DNA of 51,583 nt from Verrucomicrobia bacterium Tous-C9LFEB. GTDB taxonomy: Bacteria > Acidobacteriota > Terriglobia > Terriglobales > Acidobacteriaceae. The stretch is taken from the NCBI GenBank assembly GCA_903970445.1, contig CAJCIP010000015.1:1-51583 (forward strand), read 5' to 3'. The position numbers were made by a program, and so were the translations under genes. The notes under the pieces were generated by a model. It made no database searches. It saw only the letters and a program-made list of their open reading frames with translations, and was not told where the DNA came from. Below are positions 36,161 to 44,299 of this stretch, in pieces (position 1 is the stretch's first letter; each line of letters starts with the position of its first letter).

Positions 36161-37949
36161 GAGCCAGTTCCGGTCGGTGAATGTGTTTCGTTTGCGGTGC
36201 GTAGCTATCAAGGTCTAGCATCCAAACGCTTGAGCCCTCGGGCAGATTTTCCTCGTGTGGAGCGCGCGCGAACCCCAAACCGGGGTACATCGCGGCAACC
36301 ATGCCATTTTTCGGAGTCGGCAGATGGCGGCCAACGAGGCGCTTCAGGCCACGTTCTTTCGCTTCTTCAACAAGCGCGTCGAGCATGGCGTTCTCCATCT
36401 CACGTTTCAGCACGCGGCAACTCATCAGCCACAGATCGATCTGCATGGTGTCTGCTTCTTGGCGGCCAATGACAACGGAAACAAGGCCGTTGTCGCCAAA
36501 GCGATCCGTCAATCTGCCGTAGAGCACGACATGCGAGCGGTCGCGGGCAAGCGCTTCGATCTCGGCCTGCGTGTAACGCCGCGTCGTCAGGTTGAACTGG
36601 TTCGACTTGTTCGTCAGTTGTGCCACCCGTTCGAAATAAACCGGCTGTATCGGCGCAATTTCCGCGTGCATGTCGAGCGAGTCAAGATACTCTCCGTAGT
36701 TCGCGAACTTCGCAGCTTGTGTCTCGCGCTGAGCGTTCGCTGCATATTGCGCGGCGCGCTGAAAGTCTTCTTTCACCAGGGTTGCCGGTTCGAAGTAGCG
36801 TCCAGCGTCAATAATTGCGGGATACTGCGAAACACTCGCACCGACTTCAGGCACTGCAACCTGCGGCAGTTGCGCACGCACGATAGCGCGCTCCGCAGGG
36901 TTGTCGTCGACGAAGACGAAGCTGTCCACGCCGAGTTTCAATTCGCGAGCGATGGCTTCGATGTTCTCGTGCTTTGGTTCCCAGTTCGCCTTGAAGCAGG
37001 AGATGTGTTCCAGCTTCAGCACGGAATCCGGATGCGTGAAGCCGGTGCGTGCGACCGCGTCATCGTTCTTGGAGCACACTGCGAGCAACACGCCGCGCTC
37101 GCGGAGCGCAAGGCAATACTGCTGAAAGGCTGTGTAGGCCTCGGCCTCTGGCGTTTCGCGACCGATGCTGATGCCGTTTACGCCGTCGTCGCCGATGACG
37201 CCGCCCCACAGCGTGTTGTCCAGGTCGAGCAGGAGCACCTTGCGGCTGCGTCCGTAGATGGCGCGCACCATCGATGCCAGCGAGCGGGCAAGCGCGAGCT
37301 GCGCTTCCGGCGTGTGCAGGATCTTGTAGCTGAAGAAGCGGTCCGTGTCGAACCAGTGCTTCAGTCCGACCTGAGCGGAGATGCTGTGCGAGTCCTGGAT
37401 GAGCAGCGTTTGCCGCTGGCCTGCTTCTTCGGCGAGGCGAATGTTGAGTTGCTGCACGAAGCGGGCGTCACCGCCTGGCGCTACGGCTGCCATGTTGCCG
37501 AGCACCGGCGTTGCGGGCAGCTCGAAGTTGTTCTGGATGACCTGGCAGCGGAACGTCTGCTGCAGTGAGTCCCAGATTTCTTGCCAACGCGCGATCTCTT
37601 CGTCCACGAAGGTGTGAAGATTAGCTTCGGTGCAATCGATCGTTGGTTGGTGCTGGATGTTGCGGCTCGACGTATGCAGGTACACGATGTCGGGCTTGAA
37701 TGCCTGCAGCTCGGAGGTGTCGAGGACGGCTTCTTCGTAGTAGCGGTTGTAGTGGCCCTGGTGGAACTCAGGGCGGAAGCCGCTGTCGAGCAGCAGGAGT
37801 TCGAGGATGGCGCAGAACTGCTCCGTGGTTGAGCCTGAGAGCACTGCTATGCGCACGTCGCTCAGACCTTCCCTGGCCGCGAGTTCGCGGCGCAACGCAC
37901 GGCGGCGCAGCAGGATGTCTTCTGCGCGGCAGGTGTTCAGGTCAGTCAC
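36153..37949 (-). CDS. FkbH-type HAD-IIIC acyl loader
   Basis: FkbH-family proteins take the glyceryl group of 1,3-bisphosphoglycerate and load it on a carrier protein. The 598-residue protein has an N-terminal SGNH-like part (VRIAVLSGSTTEQFCAILE, about 31-170), a HAD domain with DLDNTLWGGVIGDDG (Asp242 and Asp244), VCSKNDD and FVDDNPAERA, and a C-terminal acetyltransferase-like part (FGDNGLVSVVIG to about 575). The layout is standard for FkbH proteins with extra N-terminal SGNH region. The ACP gene overlaps its stop by 8 bases. It lies 27 bases after the epimerase gene, probably in one operon. Confidence 0.93.
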   Translation of the reverse strand: MTDLNTCRAEDILLRRRALRRELAAREGLSDVRIAVLSGSTTEQFCAILELLLLDSGFRPEFHQGHYNRYYEEAVLDTSELQAFKPDIVYLHTSSRNIQHQPTIDCTEANLHTFVDEEIARWQEIWDSLQQTFRCQVIQNNFELPATPVLGNMAAVAPGGDARFVQQLNIRLAEEAGQRQTLLIQDSHSISAQVGLKHWFDTDRFFSYKILHTPEAQLALARSLASMVRAIYGRSRKVLLLDLDNTLWGGVIGDDGVNGISIGRETPEAEAYTAFQQYCLALRERGVLLAVCSKNDDAVARTGFTHPDSVLKLEHISCFKANWEPKHENIEAIARELKLGVDSFVFVDDNPAERAIVRAQLPQVAVPEVGASVSQYPAIIDAGRYFEPATLVKEDFQRAAQYAANAQRETQAAKFANYGEYLDSLDMHAEIAPIQPVYFERVAQLTNKSNQFNLTTRRYTQAEIEALARDRSHVVLYGRLTDRFGDNGLVSVVIGRQEADTMQIDLWLMSCRVLKREMENAMLDALVEEAKERGLKRLVGRHLPTPKNGMVAAMYPGLGFARAPHEENLPEGSSVWMLDLDSYAPQTKHIHRPELAHA

Positions 37950-37976
37950 AGCTTCGATGTTAATGCCTCGGACAGC

Positions 37977-38954
37977 TTAGGCGACGGTGGCTTTCGCCAC
38001 CTGGTCGGCAACCCAGGCGTAGGTCTTTTCCATGCCTTCGCGGAGCGGCTGCGAGGGTTGCCAGTTCAGCTTCTCGCGAATGAGGCGGTTATCTGAGTTG
38101 CGGCCGCGGACGCCGAGGGGGCCGGGGATGTTGTGGATGCGAATCTTCTTGCCAGCGATGTCAGAGACCAACTCGGCGAGGCCGTTGATGCTGATCATCT
38201 CTTCCGAGCCGACGTTCAGCGGGCCTTCGAAGGGGCCTTCCATCATGCGGCGGACAGCCTCGACGCATTCGTCGATGTAAAGGAACGAGCGGGTCTGCTT
38301 GCCGTCGCCCCAGACCTCGATGGTGCCGCCGGCGTCGGCTTCGGAGACCTTACGGCACATGGCGGCTGGGGCCTTCTCGCGGCCGCCGCGCCAGGTGCCC
38401 AGCGGGCCATAGATGTTATGGAAGCGGGCCACGCGGACGTAGCAGCCGTGGTTGCGCATGTAAGCGAAGTAGAGGCGCTCGGAGAAGAGCTTTTCCCAGC
38501 CGTATTCGCTGTCCGGCTCGGCGGGGTAAGCGGAGTCCTCGGAGCACTTGGGATTGTCGGGGTCCATCTGGTTGTACGCCGGGTAGATGCACGCCGAGGA
38601 TGAGTAGAAGAAGCGCTTCACGCCGGCTTTGTGACCGATGTCGAGGACGTTGAGGTTGATCGATGCGGAGTTGTGCATCACGTCCGCGTCGTGTTCGCCG
38701 GTGAAGATGTAGCCCGCTCCGCCCATGTCAGCGGCGAGTTGGTAAACGTCGTCAATGCCTTCCACGACTGTGCGTACGAACTCGGGATCGCGGAGATCGC
38801 CCTGGAGGAACTCGTCCGCTGCAGTCCCCTGGAACTCGTGCTGCTTGATGTCGCAGCCGCGAACCCAGAAGCCTTCGTCCTTCAGACGGCGAACGAGATG
38901 TCCACCGATGAATCCGCCTGCACCGCACACCAAAACTCGTTGACCTGCAGCCAA
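37977..38954 (-). CDS. GDP-mannose 3,5-epimerase-like SDR
   Basis: The 325-residue SDR matches plant GDP-mannose 3,5-epimerase by several unusual motifs: QLAADMGGAGYIF, RFFYSSSACIYP, FHNIYGPLGTWRGGREKAPAA, WGDGKQTRSFLYIDECVEA, NVGSEEMISI and IPGPLGVRGRNSDN. The reaction converts GDP-D-mannose to GDP-L-galactose (or GDP-L-gulose). The catalytic YGWEK (YxxxK) and NAD motif CGAGGFIGGHL are intact. TTG 38954 is preferred because GGAGGGGGAGGGG lies just before it; a TTG at 39065 would add 37 residues of no clear family match. It heads the FkbH-ACP unit. Confidence 0.9.
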   Translation of the reverse strand: MAAGQRVLVCGAGGFIGGHLVRRLKDEGFWVRGCDIKQHEFQGTAADEFLQGDLRDPEFVRTVVEGIDDVYQLAADMGGAGYIFTGEHDADVMHNSASINLNVLDIGHKAGVKRFFYSSSACIYPAYNQMDPDNPKCSEDSAYPAEPDSEYGWEKLFSERLYFAYMRNHGCYVRVARFHNIYGPLGTWRGGREKAPAAMCRKVSEADAGGTIEVWGDGKQTRSFLYIDECVEAVRRMMEGPFEGPLNVGSEEMISINGLAELVSDIAGKKIRIHNIPGPLGVRGRNSDNRLIREKLNWQPSQPLREGMEKTYAWVADQVAKATVA

Positions 38955-39132
38955 CCTACCCCCTCCCCCTCCTGCATTGGCTAAAGTCTTGACATCAGAT
39001 GAGTTAGCTGAAGGGGTATGGCCGTAAAGTGTTCTAAATAGAGACTTTAGGCGCAAAGTCTTCAAAACAAGGTACTTGCCTGGATGGCGCTTCGGCCCAT
39101 CCCTTACCTCTTTTCATTATACGTACTCGCGC

Positions 39133-39150
39133 GACTTGGTACGCCAAGTC
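39133..39150. promoter_or_regulatory. short palindrome upstream of the epimerase-FkbH-ACP unit
   Basis: A perfect 7-bp stem GACTTGG/CCAAGTC with loop TACG lies about 180 bases before the epimerase start. It could be an operator or a short hairpin in the leader; there is no T-tract. The function is unknown. Confidence 0.25.
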
Positions 39151-39257
39151 TATTCCTAGCAGAATGAAGTAGTTAGAGTGTGCGAGGTATTGACAGAAAC
39201 TCCGTGATCTTTCAGAAAACGTCACGGCTAAGCGAGCCGAGCGCTGATGCCCGGCTG

Positions 39258-39314
39258 GAACGAAAAAACAGGGGCCTCTCCGCGGCACCATTTCGCGACT
39301 TCGGTCGAAATGAC
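39258..39314. repeat. partial copy of the REP-like element
   Basis: This stretch carries ACAGGGGCCTCTCCGC and, 16 bases later, ACTTCGGTCGAAATGAC. That is the same pattern as the right half of the element at 1305-1456. The left arm is missing, so it appears to be a truncated or solo half. The rest of the 39066-39446 intergenic region holds only a short palindrome and the promoters implied by divergent genes. Confidence 0.55.
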
Positions 39315-39446
39315 TGCAGTTGGATCGAGATGTGGCGGGTGAGATCGTCACCAGCCCACGGTGCAGCTGTCATGAATGGGTCACCCAGTGCTGTGCTCTT
39401 TCGGAAGAAAACATGATTGCCGGGTTGGCGTACGCTGGAAGACGCC

Positions 39447-40970
39447 ATGGCAAAGCTCATACCACTCGCTCTTCTTCTCGTCATTGCTGGGACAACGCAG
39501 GCCGAGGTCCGGCTACCAAGTGTCCTTTCCGATCATGCGGTGCTGCAGCGTGAGCGGCCGATCCATGTTTGGGGATGGGCGACACCGGGATCGCATATCG
39601 TTGCGAAATTCAAGCAGCAAAATGTGAATGCTGTGGCGGATGAGGTGGGGAGATGGAGTATTTACCTCGCGCCGGAAAAGGCCGGCGGTCCGTATCAGCT
39701 GACGCTCAGCGGCGATGGCGCGGACAAGCAGGTGAACGATTTGCTTGTGGGTGACGTGTGGGTCGCCTCGGGACAAAGCAATATGGAAATGCCGCTGAGT
39801 GGCTTCGGCGCCGGAACGCCTGTGAAAGACGGCGACAAAGAGATCGCGCAGGCGAACAATCCGATGCTGCGGTTGCTGCGGATCGACCATGCCAGTGCGG
39901 ATTCGCCAAAGAACGATGCGGGCAACACGTGGACGCAGTGCACTCCGGAAAACGCGAAGTTCTTCTCCGCGGTGGCGTACTTCTTCGGGCGTGAGATCTC
40001 GGCGAAGGAGCGTGTGCCTGTGGGGCTGATTGATTCCTCCTGGGGCGGGACGCCCGCGGACTCGTGGGTGTCCATGAATACGCTGGGAACGGACCCGCGC
40101 TTGCTGCCTGCTTTTGCGAGCAGGGCTACGTTTGGCGACGGCCAGATCGACCTGCAAGCGACGCTGGCAGCGGAAAAAACCGCGGACGACGCGGCGCGCG
40201 CGGCAGGCCAACCGGCGCCAAAGCACCCATGGCACCCCGACCAACGCGCGTGGTTGCCGGCTGCGCTGTACAATGGGATGATCGCGCCGCTGACTCCGCT
40301 GACGGTACGCGGATTTCTCTGGTATCAGGGGGAGGCCAACTCCGCGCATGATCGCGCGCCGTACTATGACACGCTGATGGAAGGATTGATCGCGGACTGG
40401 CGAATGCATTTTGCGCAGGGCAATTTGCCATTTCTCTACGTGCAGATATCGAGCTTCCACTCGCCGGGCGAGGACTGGGCGACCGTGCGCGAGCAGCAGC
40501 GACGAGTGCTGGCGGTGGCGAATACGGCGATGGCGGTGTCTTCCGATGTGGGCAATCCGACGAACGTACACCCTGCGGACAAGCAGACAGTGGCGTCCCG
40601 GTTGGCGCTCGGAGCCAGGGCTTTGGCCTACGGCGAAAACGTTCGTTATCGCGGGCCGGAGTTTCGCGAGGCTACGCCGGAGTTGCACGCGGACGGTTCA
40701 GCAGCGATGCGGGTCTGGTTCGATCACGCTGAGGGGCTGAATGCCAAAGGCTCGACAAATCTGACGAGCTTTGAGGTTGCGGGAGCAGATCACAAGTTTG
40801 TGCCGGTGTCGGCAAGCATTGAGGGTCAGACTGTGGTTGTGTCGGCCGCTGCGGGAATGCATCCGGCGTATGTGCGCTACGGCTGGACAGACGTTGTGAC
40901 GGAGAGCCTGTACAACGATGCGGGATTGCCGCTGTCTACGTTTACGTCGGAGCCCGCACTGCGGCGGTGA
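39447..40970 (+). CDS. sialate O-acetylesterase-like carbohydrate esterase
   Basis: The 507-residue secreted esterase removes acetyl groups from sugars. A signal peptide (about 1-19, ending TTQA) precedes RLPSVLSDHAVLQRERPI, a typical family start, and a short beta-domain. The catalytic GDVWVASGQSNMEMP motif contains Ser111, with GLIDSSWGGTPADSW next, and the C-terminal DVGNPTNVHPADKQ holds the Asp/His. The family includes xylan and sialic-acid esterases; the actual substrate is not shown. ATG 39447 has GGAAG 5 bases before it. It ends ahead of a hairpin and a convergent PEP-CTERM gene. Confidence 0.92.
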   Translation: MAKLIPLALLLVIAGTTQAEVRLPSVLSDHAVLQRERPIHVWGWATPGSHIVAKFKQQNVNAVADEVGRWSIYLAPEKAGGPYQLTLSGDGADKQVNDLLVGDVWVASGQSNMEMPLSGFGAGTPVKDGDKEIAQANNPMLRLLRIDHASADSPKNDAGNTWTQCTPENAKFFSAVAYFFGREISAKERVPVGLIDSSWGGTPADSWVSMNTLGTDPRLLPAFASRATFGDGQIDLQATLAAEKTADDAARAAGQPAPKHPWHPDQRAWLPAALYNGMIAPLTPLTVRGFLWYQGEANSAHDRAPYYDTLMEGLIADWRMHFAQGNLPFLYVQISSFHSPGEDWATVREQQRRVLAVANTAMAVSSDVGNPTNVHPADKQTVASRLALGARALAYGENVRYRGPEFREATPELHADGSAAMRVWFDHAEGLNAKGSTNLTSFEVAGADHKFVPVSASIEGQTVVVSAAAGMHPAYVRYGWTDVVTESLYNDAGLPLSTFTSEPALRR

Positions 40971-41056
40971 TGTGGGGACAGAATACGGAAAGGTGACGCT
41001 GGTAGTGGAGGCGCACTTGAGCGCGTTCGATCTGTTTACGGCCAAACCATATATAC

Positions 41057-41088
41057 GCGAACAGCCCCGGTTCACCGAGGCTGTTCGC
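41057..41088. terminator. hairpin between convergent esterase and PEP-CTERM genes
   Basis: A perfect 10-bp stem (GCGAACAGCC with GGCTGTTCGC) and 12-base loop lie between the two convergent stops. It could end transcription from either side. Confidence 0.6.
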
Positions 41089-41110
41089 TGGGAGCCCCGT
41101 GCGTTTGATC

Positions 41111-41827
41111 CTATGCTGACCGCTTTCTACGAAGCACGCCAGCAACGCTAAGGAGACCGGTCCCGAGCAGCGCCATGCTCGATGGCTCCGGGGTTTGAGC
41201 ACCCACCTGAAGGATGGAGGGTGTGCCGTTTTCACGGGCATAGCGAAGCGTATAGTCGCCGCTCTGTGTCAGGCTGAATGTGTCTGTCGTAACTGGAGTG
41301 GCACCGGAAACCGATGTGCCGACCTGTACACCATTCAGCCAAAGGCTTACGCCATCATCATGATTGACGGTCAAAACGGTACCGCCATACAGATTTCCGA
41401 GGTCGAACACATAATACGAGCCGTAGGTGGGGTTCCCAGCGCTGCCAGCGGAGCCGAGGAAACCAGCAAGATTGCTGTAGTTAGCTACTTGCGTGCCGTT
41501 GTAGGTCACGGTACCGGAGCCTGAATAGTTGCTAACGTTTGATGAACTGAATCCAAAAGTGCTGTTCAGATCACCAATTGCGCCGTTCTGATTCTGTGGG
41601 GCATTGTTGCTGAAATTCAGGAGGTTATACACGCCGGGGGCAATACCTGAATTGTTATAGGTGAACGTCGCACTGGCAGTATTCGCGCCAGAAAAGGGGT
41701 TGCCGTTAGCCGTATCGAAGAAGCTGCTGGTGAGGCCCTCTGACACGGTTACGCCGAAATTGCTGGCATGAGCTGCGAAGCTGGCCGTGAGTAGAGCGGC
41801 AGCAGCGAGGAATGAACGTACGTGCAT
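41111..41827 (-). CDS. PEP-CTERM sorting-domain protein
   Basis: This 238-residue protein has a signal peptide (about 1-22, ending AHAS), a Ser/Asn/Gly-rich middle with a beta-sandwich look (LTVNHDDGVSLWLNGVQVG resembles a PA14-like module, about 150-170), and a C-terminal sorting signal: TPEPSSMALLGTGL, a short hydrophobic helix, then RRKRSA. Exosortases cleave such tails at PEP and the protein is thought to go to the surface with EPS. No exosortase gene is in the window. The start at 41827 has AGGGAGA upstream. A function beyond surface location is not visible. Confidence 0.92.
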   Translation of the reverse strand: MHVRSFLAAAALLTASFAAHASNFGVTVSEGLTSSFFDTANGNPFSGANTASATFTYNNSGIAPGVYNLLNFSNNAPQNQNGAIGDLNSTFGFSSSNVSNYSGSGTVTYNGTQVANYSNLAGFLGSAGSAGNPTYGSYYVFDLGNLYGGTVLTVNHDDGVSLWLNGVQVGTSVSGATPVTTDTFSLTQSGDYTLRYARENGTPSILQVGAQTPEPSSMALLGTGLLSVAGVLRRKRSA

Positions 41828-42158
41828 GGTAGTCTCCCTGAGGTCTGGTGGTGCCAAACCTGCTTTTTGAGTACGCCAAGACTAACCAGCTTGTGTCATT
41901 ACTTTGGACATTTGGGTTATTACGTTGGGGAACCTTTGGTCATCTATCTTGTCCGCAGCAAACAAAGGACACCACGTAGAACCTGAGCAGATCTTCGAAA
42001 CGCCATCCTTCGACAGATGAGCCGGTAGCTGATCCGTGTCTCCGCCCATACCGCCGCCCTGGTGCAGCAGAGGTGAATGCGTTTCCATGTTTCAGTTCTG
42101 TATGATTCCGTCTGTTGCGGACTGAGCACGTCGCGCGTCGTATGAAGGACACGGACCC
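41828..42158. other. intergenic region, no gene seen
   Basis: This divergent 331-base region between the PEP-CTERM and symporter genes should hold both promoters. I found no convincing gene, repeat or conserved hairpin. Short frames on the minus strand lack any sign of coding. The symporter ribosome site AAGGA is at the far right end. Confidence 0.5.
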
Positions 42159-43985
42159 ATGCATTTAGCTTTCATCGACTGGCTCATCATGCTGGTCTAT
42201 TTCGTCTTTGTTCTTGGTATCGGTTTCGCGCTGAAGCGCTACATGCGCACATCGAGTGACTTCTTCCTCGCGGGCCGGTCGATACCGGCGTGGGTGTGCG
42301 GGTTGGCGTTTATCTCGGCGAACCTGGGTGCGCAGGAAGTGATCGGCATGGGTGCTTCGGGCGCGAAGTACGGCATCATCACCAGCCACTTCTATTGGAT
42401 CGGCGCGATACCGGCGATGCTGTTCGTCGGGCTATTCATGATGCCGTTTTATTATGGGTCAAAGGCGCGGTCGGTGCCCGAGTATCTGCGGCTGCGTTAT
42501 GACGAGAAGACGCGTGCGGTGAATGCATTTTCGTTCGCCATCATGACGGTGTTCAGTTCAGGCATCAGCATGTACGCCATGGCGTTGTTGATCCAGTCGC
42601 TGGGATTGCTGCATGGCATTGTGCCCGACGCGTGGGTGTTTCATGTGTCGATCGTGCTCAGCGCGGTGATCGTGCTCGGCTACATCTTCCTCGGCGGGCT
42701 GACGAGCGCGATCTACAACGAGGTGCTGCAGTTCTTCCTGATCGTGGCAGGGTTCCTGCCGCTGGTGTGGATTGGGCTGAAGAACGTTGGCGGATGGCAC
42801 GGCATTCAGCAGCGGCTGCCGGTGGCGATGACGCACTCCTGGCGCGGCATGACGCATGCCAACACGAATCCGCTGGGCGTGGAGATTGTTGGCCTTGTGA
42901 TGGGGCTTGGCTTTGTGCTGAGCTTTGGGTATTGGTGCACAGACTTTCTTGTGATTCAGCGCGCGATGGCCGCGGAAAATGAAGAGTCGGCACGACGTGT
43001 GCCGATTATTGCGGCGATGCCGAAGATGTTCTTTCCGTTCCTGGTGATACTGCCGGGGTTGATTGCGATCAGCGTGACGTCGAAGGCGACTCACGTGGCG
43101 ACGATAACGCCGATGACTGCTTCAGCTTCTCCGGGCTCGGTTGTATCGACAGCGACCGTGACTCAGCCATTGGACGATGCGCATCCGCACGGCATCATTC
43201 CGGTGAAGACAGATCCCATCAGCGGAAAGGCCGTGCTCGATTCGAACGGAGCAGCGGTCTATAACTACGATCTTGCGATTCCGGTGATGCTGCTGCACTT
43301 CTTCCCTACCGGAATCCTCGGGCTTGGGCTGACCGCGTTGCTGGCGAGCTTTATGTCAGGCATGGCGGGCAATGTGACGGCGTTCAACACCGTGTGGACG
43401 TACGACATTTACCAGAGCTACATCAAGAAAGACGCCACGGACGCGCACTATCTATGGATGGGCAGGGTAGCGACCGTAGGAGGCATCTTGCTGTCGATTG
43501 CGGCGGCGTATGCGGCGACGAGTTTCAACAACATCATGGACGCGCTACAGTTGATTTTCTCGATGGTGAATGCGCCGCTGTTTGCGACGTTTCTGCTGGG
43601 CATGTTCTGGAAGCGCACGACGGGACACGCGGCGTTTGCTGGGCTGCTAAGTGGAACCGCGGCTGCGCTGGTTCATCATGGGCTGACGCTGCCGGAAGGT
43701 GCAGCGACGGGTCTGCATGGCGGATGGCTGCATGTGGTGCACATGTATCCGAGCGACATGGCGCAGAATTTCTGGACGGCGATCTTCAGCTTTGGCGTAA
43801 ATCTGGTGGTGACCACCGTGGTGAGCCTGATGACGAAGCCGAAGCCTGAGGCCGAGTTGGTGGGGCTGGTGTACTCGCTGACGCCGAAGCCTGTGGAGCA
43901 TCATCTGGCGTGGTATCAGAAGCCGATCACGCTGGCGGCGATTGTTGCGGTGTTGTGCATCGCGCTGAATCTGGTTTTCGCTTAG
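42159..43985 (+). CDS. SSS-family sodium/sugar symporter
   Basis: The 608-residue inner-membrane transporter would import a sugar with sodium. About fourteen helices are seen, with the SSS start DWLIMLVYFVFVLGIGF, the FFLAGRSIPAWVCGLAFISANLGAQEVIG segment, and a GYIFLGGLTSAIYNEVLQFF element typical of SGLT-like glucose/galactose carriers. An 80-residue insertion of Thr/Ser-rich and DDAHPHG sequence sits around residues 308-370. A galK-galT pair downstream suggests galactose as a substrate, but sequence alone does not settle this. AAGGA lies 9 bases before the ATG. The next small gene begins 31 bases on. Confidence 0.92.
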   Translation: MHLAFIDWLIMLVYFVFVLGIGFALKRYMRTSSDFFLAGRSIPAWVCGLAFISANLGAQEVIGMGASGAKYGIITSHFYWIGAIPAMLFVGLFMMPFYYGSKARSVPEYLRLRYDEKTRAVNAFSFAIMTVFSSGISMYAMALLIQSLGLLHGIVPDAWVFHVSIVLSAVIVLGYIFLGGLTSAIYNEVLQFFLIVAGFLPLVWIGLKNVGGWHGIQQRLPVAMTHSWRGMTHANTNPLGVEIVGLVMGLGFVLSFGYWCTDFLVIQRAMAAENEESARRVPIIAAMPKMFFPFLVILPGLIAISVTSKATHVATITPMTASASPGSVVSTATVTQPLDDAHPHGIIPVKTDPISGKAVLDSNGAAVYNYDLAIPVMLLHFFPTGILGLGLTALLASFMSGMAGNVTAFNTVWTYDIYQSYIKKDATDAHYLWMGRVATVGGILLSIAAAYAATSFNNIMDALQLIFSMVNAPLFATFLLGMFWKRTTGHAAFAGLLSGTAAALVHHGLTLPEGAATGLHGGWLHVVHMYPSDMAQNFWTAIFSFGVNLVVTTVVSLMTKPKPEAELVGLVYSLTPKPVEHHLAWYQKPITLAAIVAVLCIALNLVFA

Positions 43986-44016
43986 GGTGTCGGCTTAGGA
44001 GTTGAGGGAGCAATTC

Positions 44017-44217
44017 ATGGGACTGGATATTCGATTGCCGTTGGGCCTGATCTTCGCGATCACGGGAGCGATCATGCTGGTGTACGGCGTGGTCACGCGC
44101 GGGACTGCGATGTATGCGGTGTCGATGAATGTGAACCTGAACATGATTTGGGGAGCGGTGATGCTGCTGTTTGGTGTGGTGATGTTTGCTGCGGCGCGGA
44201 AGCGACTGGACCGGTAG
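44017..44217 (+). CDS. small two-helix membrane protein
   Basis: This 66-residue protein has two hydrophobic helices, about residues 7-25 and 42-58, and a basic tail (ARKRLDR). I do not recognise a named family, though tiny proteins of this type often accompany transport genes. ATG 44017 has GGGAG seven bases before it; a TTG five codons upstream (44002) is less likely. It lies between the symporter and the glycoside hydrolase on the same strand and may belong to the same transcript. Confidence 0.75.
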   Translation: MGLDIRLPLGLIFAITGAIMLVYGVVTRGTAMYAVSMNVNLNMIWGAVMLLFGVVMFAAARKRLDR

Positions 44218-44249
44218 AAGAGTTCGCGTTGAGTTCTACATGAGCGAGA

Positions 44250-44275
44250 CGCAGATTCCCTTCGGGAATGACAAC
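44250..44275. repeat. short dispersed-type palindrome
   Basis: GCAGATTCCCTTCGGGAATG forms a 6-bp stem (ATTCCC/GGGAAT, loop TTC) between two co-directional genes. I recall related 'AGATTCCCTTCGGGAATGAC' sequences being scattered through Acidobacteriaceae intergenic regions; that is memory, not a search. The short stem makes a terminator unlikely. Confidence 0.4.
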
Positions 44276-44299
44276 GAAGAGCGTGTGTGAGGTGAAGAA

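Noticed and set aside
36255..37568. Long plus-strand open frame opposite the FkbH gene
   Set aside because: It is antisense to a protein with clear HAD, SGNH and GNAT motifs; its translation has no family features and is a by-product of codon bias.
39513..40688. Long minus-strand open frame opposite the esterase
   Set aside because: It is Arg/His-rich antisense translation of a gene with a clear GQSN catalytic motif.
41828..41900. Sigma-54 promoter before the PEP-CTERM gene
   Set aside because: A TGGCAC box is present but lies only about 20 bases from the start codon and lacks a correctly spaced GC element.
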